Assembly (NCBI GenBank): GCA_031290325.1
Contig: JAITNU010000208.1
Location: forward strand, 1-7,502
Length of the DNA: 7,502 bases
Direction: 5' to 3'
DNA from: Treponema sp.
Lineage (GTDB): Bacteria > Spirochaetota > Spirochaetia > Treponematales > Breznakiellaceae
The notes beneath the pieces are model-generated. The model did no database searches. It saw only the letters and a list, made by a program, of their open reading frames with translations, and was not told the origin of the DNA. Positions 7,146 to 7,502 of this stretch are shown piece after piece (position 1 is the first letter of the stretch; every line of letters begins with the position of its first letter). The position numbers were made by a program, and so were the translations under genes.

Positions 7146-7153
7146 TTTTATAG

Positions 7154-7182
7154 TTGACATCTATACTCGAAAGCGGTATATT
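7154..7182 (+). promoter_or_regulatory. Near-consensus sigma70 promoter of the tRNA-Leu gene
   Basis: A perfect -35 box TTGACA (7154-7159) and a -10 box TATATT (7177-7182) are separated by exactly 17 bases. Transcription should start near 7189, about five bases before the mature tRNA. It begins only 8 bases after the deoD stop. Confidence 0.85.
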
Positions 7183-7193
7183 ATTTAATATAT

Positions 7194-7277
7194 GCCCGGA
7201 TGGTGGAATTGGTAGACACGCTGGTTTCAGGTACCAGAGCCCGTAAGGGTGTGGGAGTTCAAGTCTCCCTCCGGGCA
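7194..7277 (+). tRNA. tRNA-Leu, anticodon CAG
   Basis: It folds as a class II tRNA that reads the leucine codon CUG. The acceptor stem is GCCCGGA (7194-7200) with TCCGGGC (7270-7276) and discriminator A at 7277. The D-stem is GTG (7203-7205) with CAC (7217-7219). The anticodon stem is CTGGT (7221-7225) with ACCAG (7233-7237), with the loop carrying CAG at 7228-7230. A long variable arm has CCC (7240-7242) pairing with GGG (7247-7249) around GTAA, and the T-stem is GGGAG with CTCCC around TTCAAGT. The 3' CCA is not encoded and must be added by an enzyme. No clear terminator follows. Confidence 0.97.
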
Positions 7278-7284
7278 ATTCCAC

Positions 7285-7313
7285 TTGAATTTGCTGTGCG
7301 TTTCCAATAAACT
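7285..7313 (+). promoter_or_regulatory. Possible promoter of the gene after the tRNA
   Basis: TTGAAT at 7285-7290 and TAAACT at 7308-7313 are 17 bases apart. The start of transcription would fall at about 7320, on the ATG of the next gene. The -10 match is only moderate. Confidence 0.3.
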
Positions 7314-7319
7314 GGCATT

Positions 7320-7502
7320 ATGACTATGCGACAAACTATGCTGCCGGTACCCGCGCAAGCGGAGGAAGAGCTTAATCTCGCGCCGGATCCGGTGGAAATA
7401 GCATTGATTCGGGAACGTATCAATAAACTTTCGCTGGCGCCGGCGCTTTCCGTGGAGGATGCCCTCAAAGAAGGCGCCCGACGCGCTCATGCCGAAAAAG
7501 CT
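7320..7502 (+). CDS. Hypothetical protein, N-terminal part only (runs off the window)
   Basis: An open frame of 61 codons begins at ATG 7320 and is still open at the end of the window. An in-frame stop at 7308 limits the start to 7320, 7326 or 7338. None of these has a clear Shine-Dalgarno site. The N-terminus is rich in alanine, glutamate and leucine (LAPDPVEIALIRERINKLSL, then SVEDALKEGARRAHAEKA), predicted helical and soluble, with no signal peptide or membrane segment. Codon use is GC-rich like the core genes and unlike the methylase. I do not recognise the family. The opposite strand also has open frames here, but they run across the tRNA gene and are less credible. Confidence 0.6.
   Translation, partial: MTMRQTMLPVPAQAEEELNLAPDPVEIALIRERINKLSLAPALSVEDALKEGARRAHAEKA

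Noticed and set aside
7253..7277. The 3' end of tRNA-Leu as the attachment site of an inserted element
   Set aside because: No second copy of the tRNA end and no integrase are visible in the window, and the following frame has host-like composition.

Overview
This window holds a complete oligopeptide/dipeptide-type ABC transporter operon (oppA-oppB-oppC-oppD-oppF, all on the minus strand, about 4770 to 970 plus oppA up to 6285). It is flanked on the left by an AT-rich DNA adenine methylase and on the right by a divergent purine nucleoside phosphorylase gene, a tRNA-Leu(CAG) gene and the start of an unrecognised gene that runs off the window. The host is bacterial. Promoters are sigma70-like, Shine-Dalgarno sites are good, and the binding protein is a lipoprotein with a loose A-P-A-C lipobox. 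The base composition of about 55% GC in the core genes and the relaxed lipobox would fit a spirochaete such as a Treponema, but that is a weak inference and other bacteria cannot be excluded.

Layout. Positions 1-954: a D12-class N6-adenine methylase, much richer in A+T than everything to its right (hand counts on single sequence lines: 17 of 60 G+C at 541-600, 34 of 60 at 1501-1560). Its last codons contain a 14-base sequence complementary to the usual 3' end of 16S rRNA, followed by ATG-CTG-GGC-TAG. This is a very strong ribosome site leading nowhere, right at the composition break. Positions 970-6285: the transporter operon, read right to left, with start/stop overlaps of 1, 4 and 1 bases between oppB/oppC, oppC/oppD and oppD/oppF, so translation is probably coupled. 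A good promoter (TTGAAT, 17 bases, TATAGT) lies at 6330-6358 on the minus strand. Positions 6286-6440: divergent control region, AT-rich, with a perfect 10-base palindrome. Positions 6441-7145: deoD. Positions 7154-7277: a near-consensus promoter and tRNA-Leu(CAG). Positions 7320-7502: a 61-codon open end of a gene of unknown function.

How the genes work together. OppA captures an oligopeptide-like solute outside the membrane, OppB and OppC form the channel, and OppD and OppF hydrolyse ATP; no part of the transporter is missing. DeoD salvages purine nucleosides and shares only the intergenic control region with the transporter. The methylase has no restriction partner in view and looks like the edge of an acquired segment. 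No CRISPR array, transposase or rRNA gene was seen. The system content is ordinary. The points most worth a second look are the methylase edge with its orphan ribosome site, A-tracts near the 5' end of oppD, and a tRNA whose 3' trailer can pair with its own D-arm.
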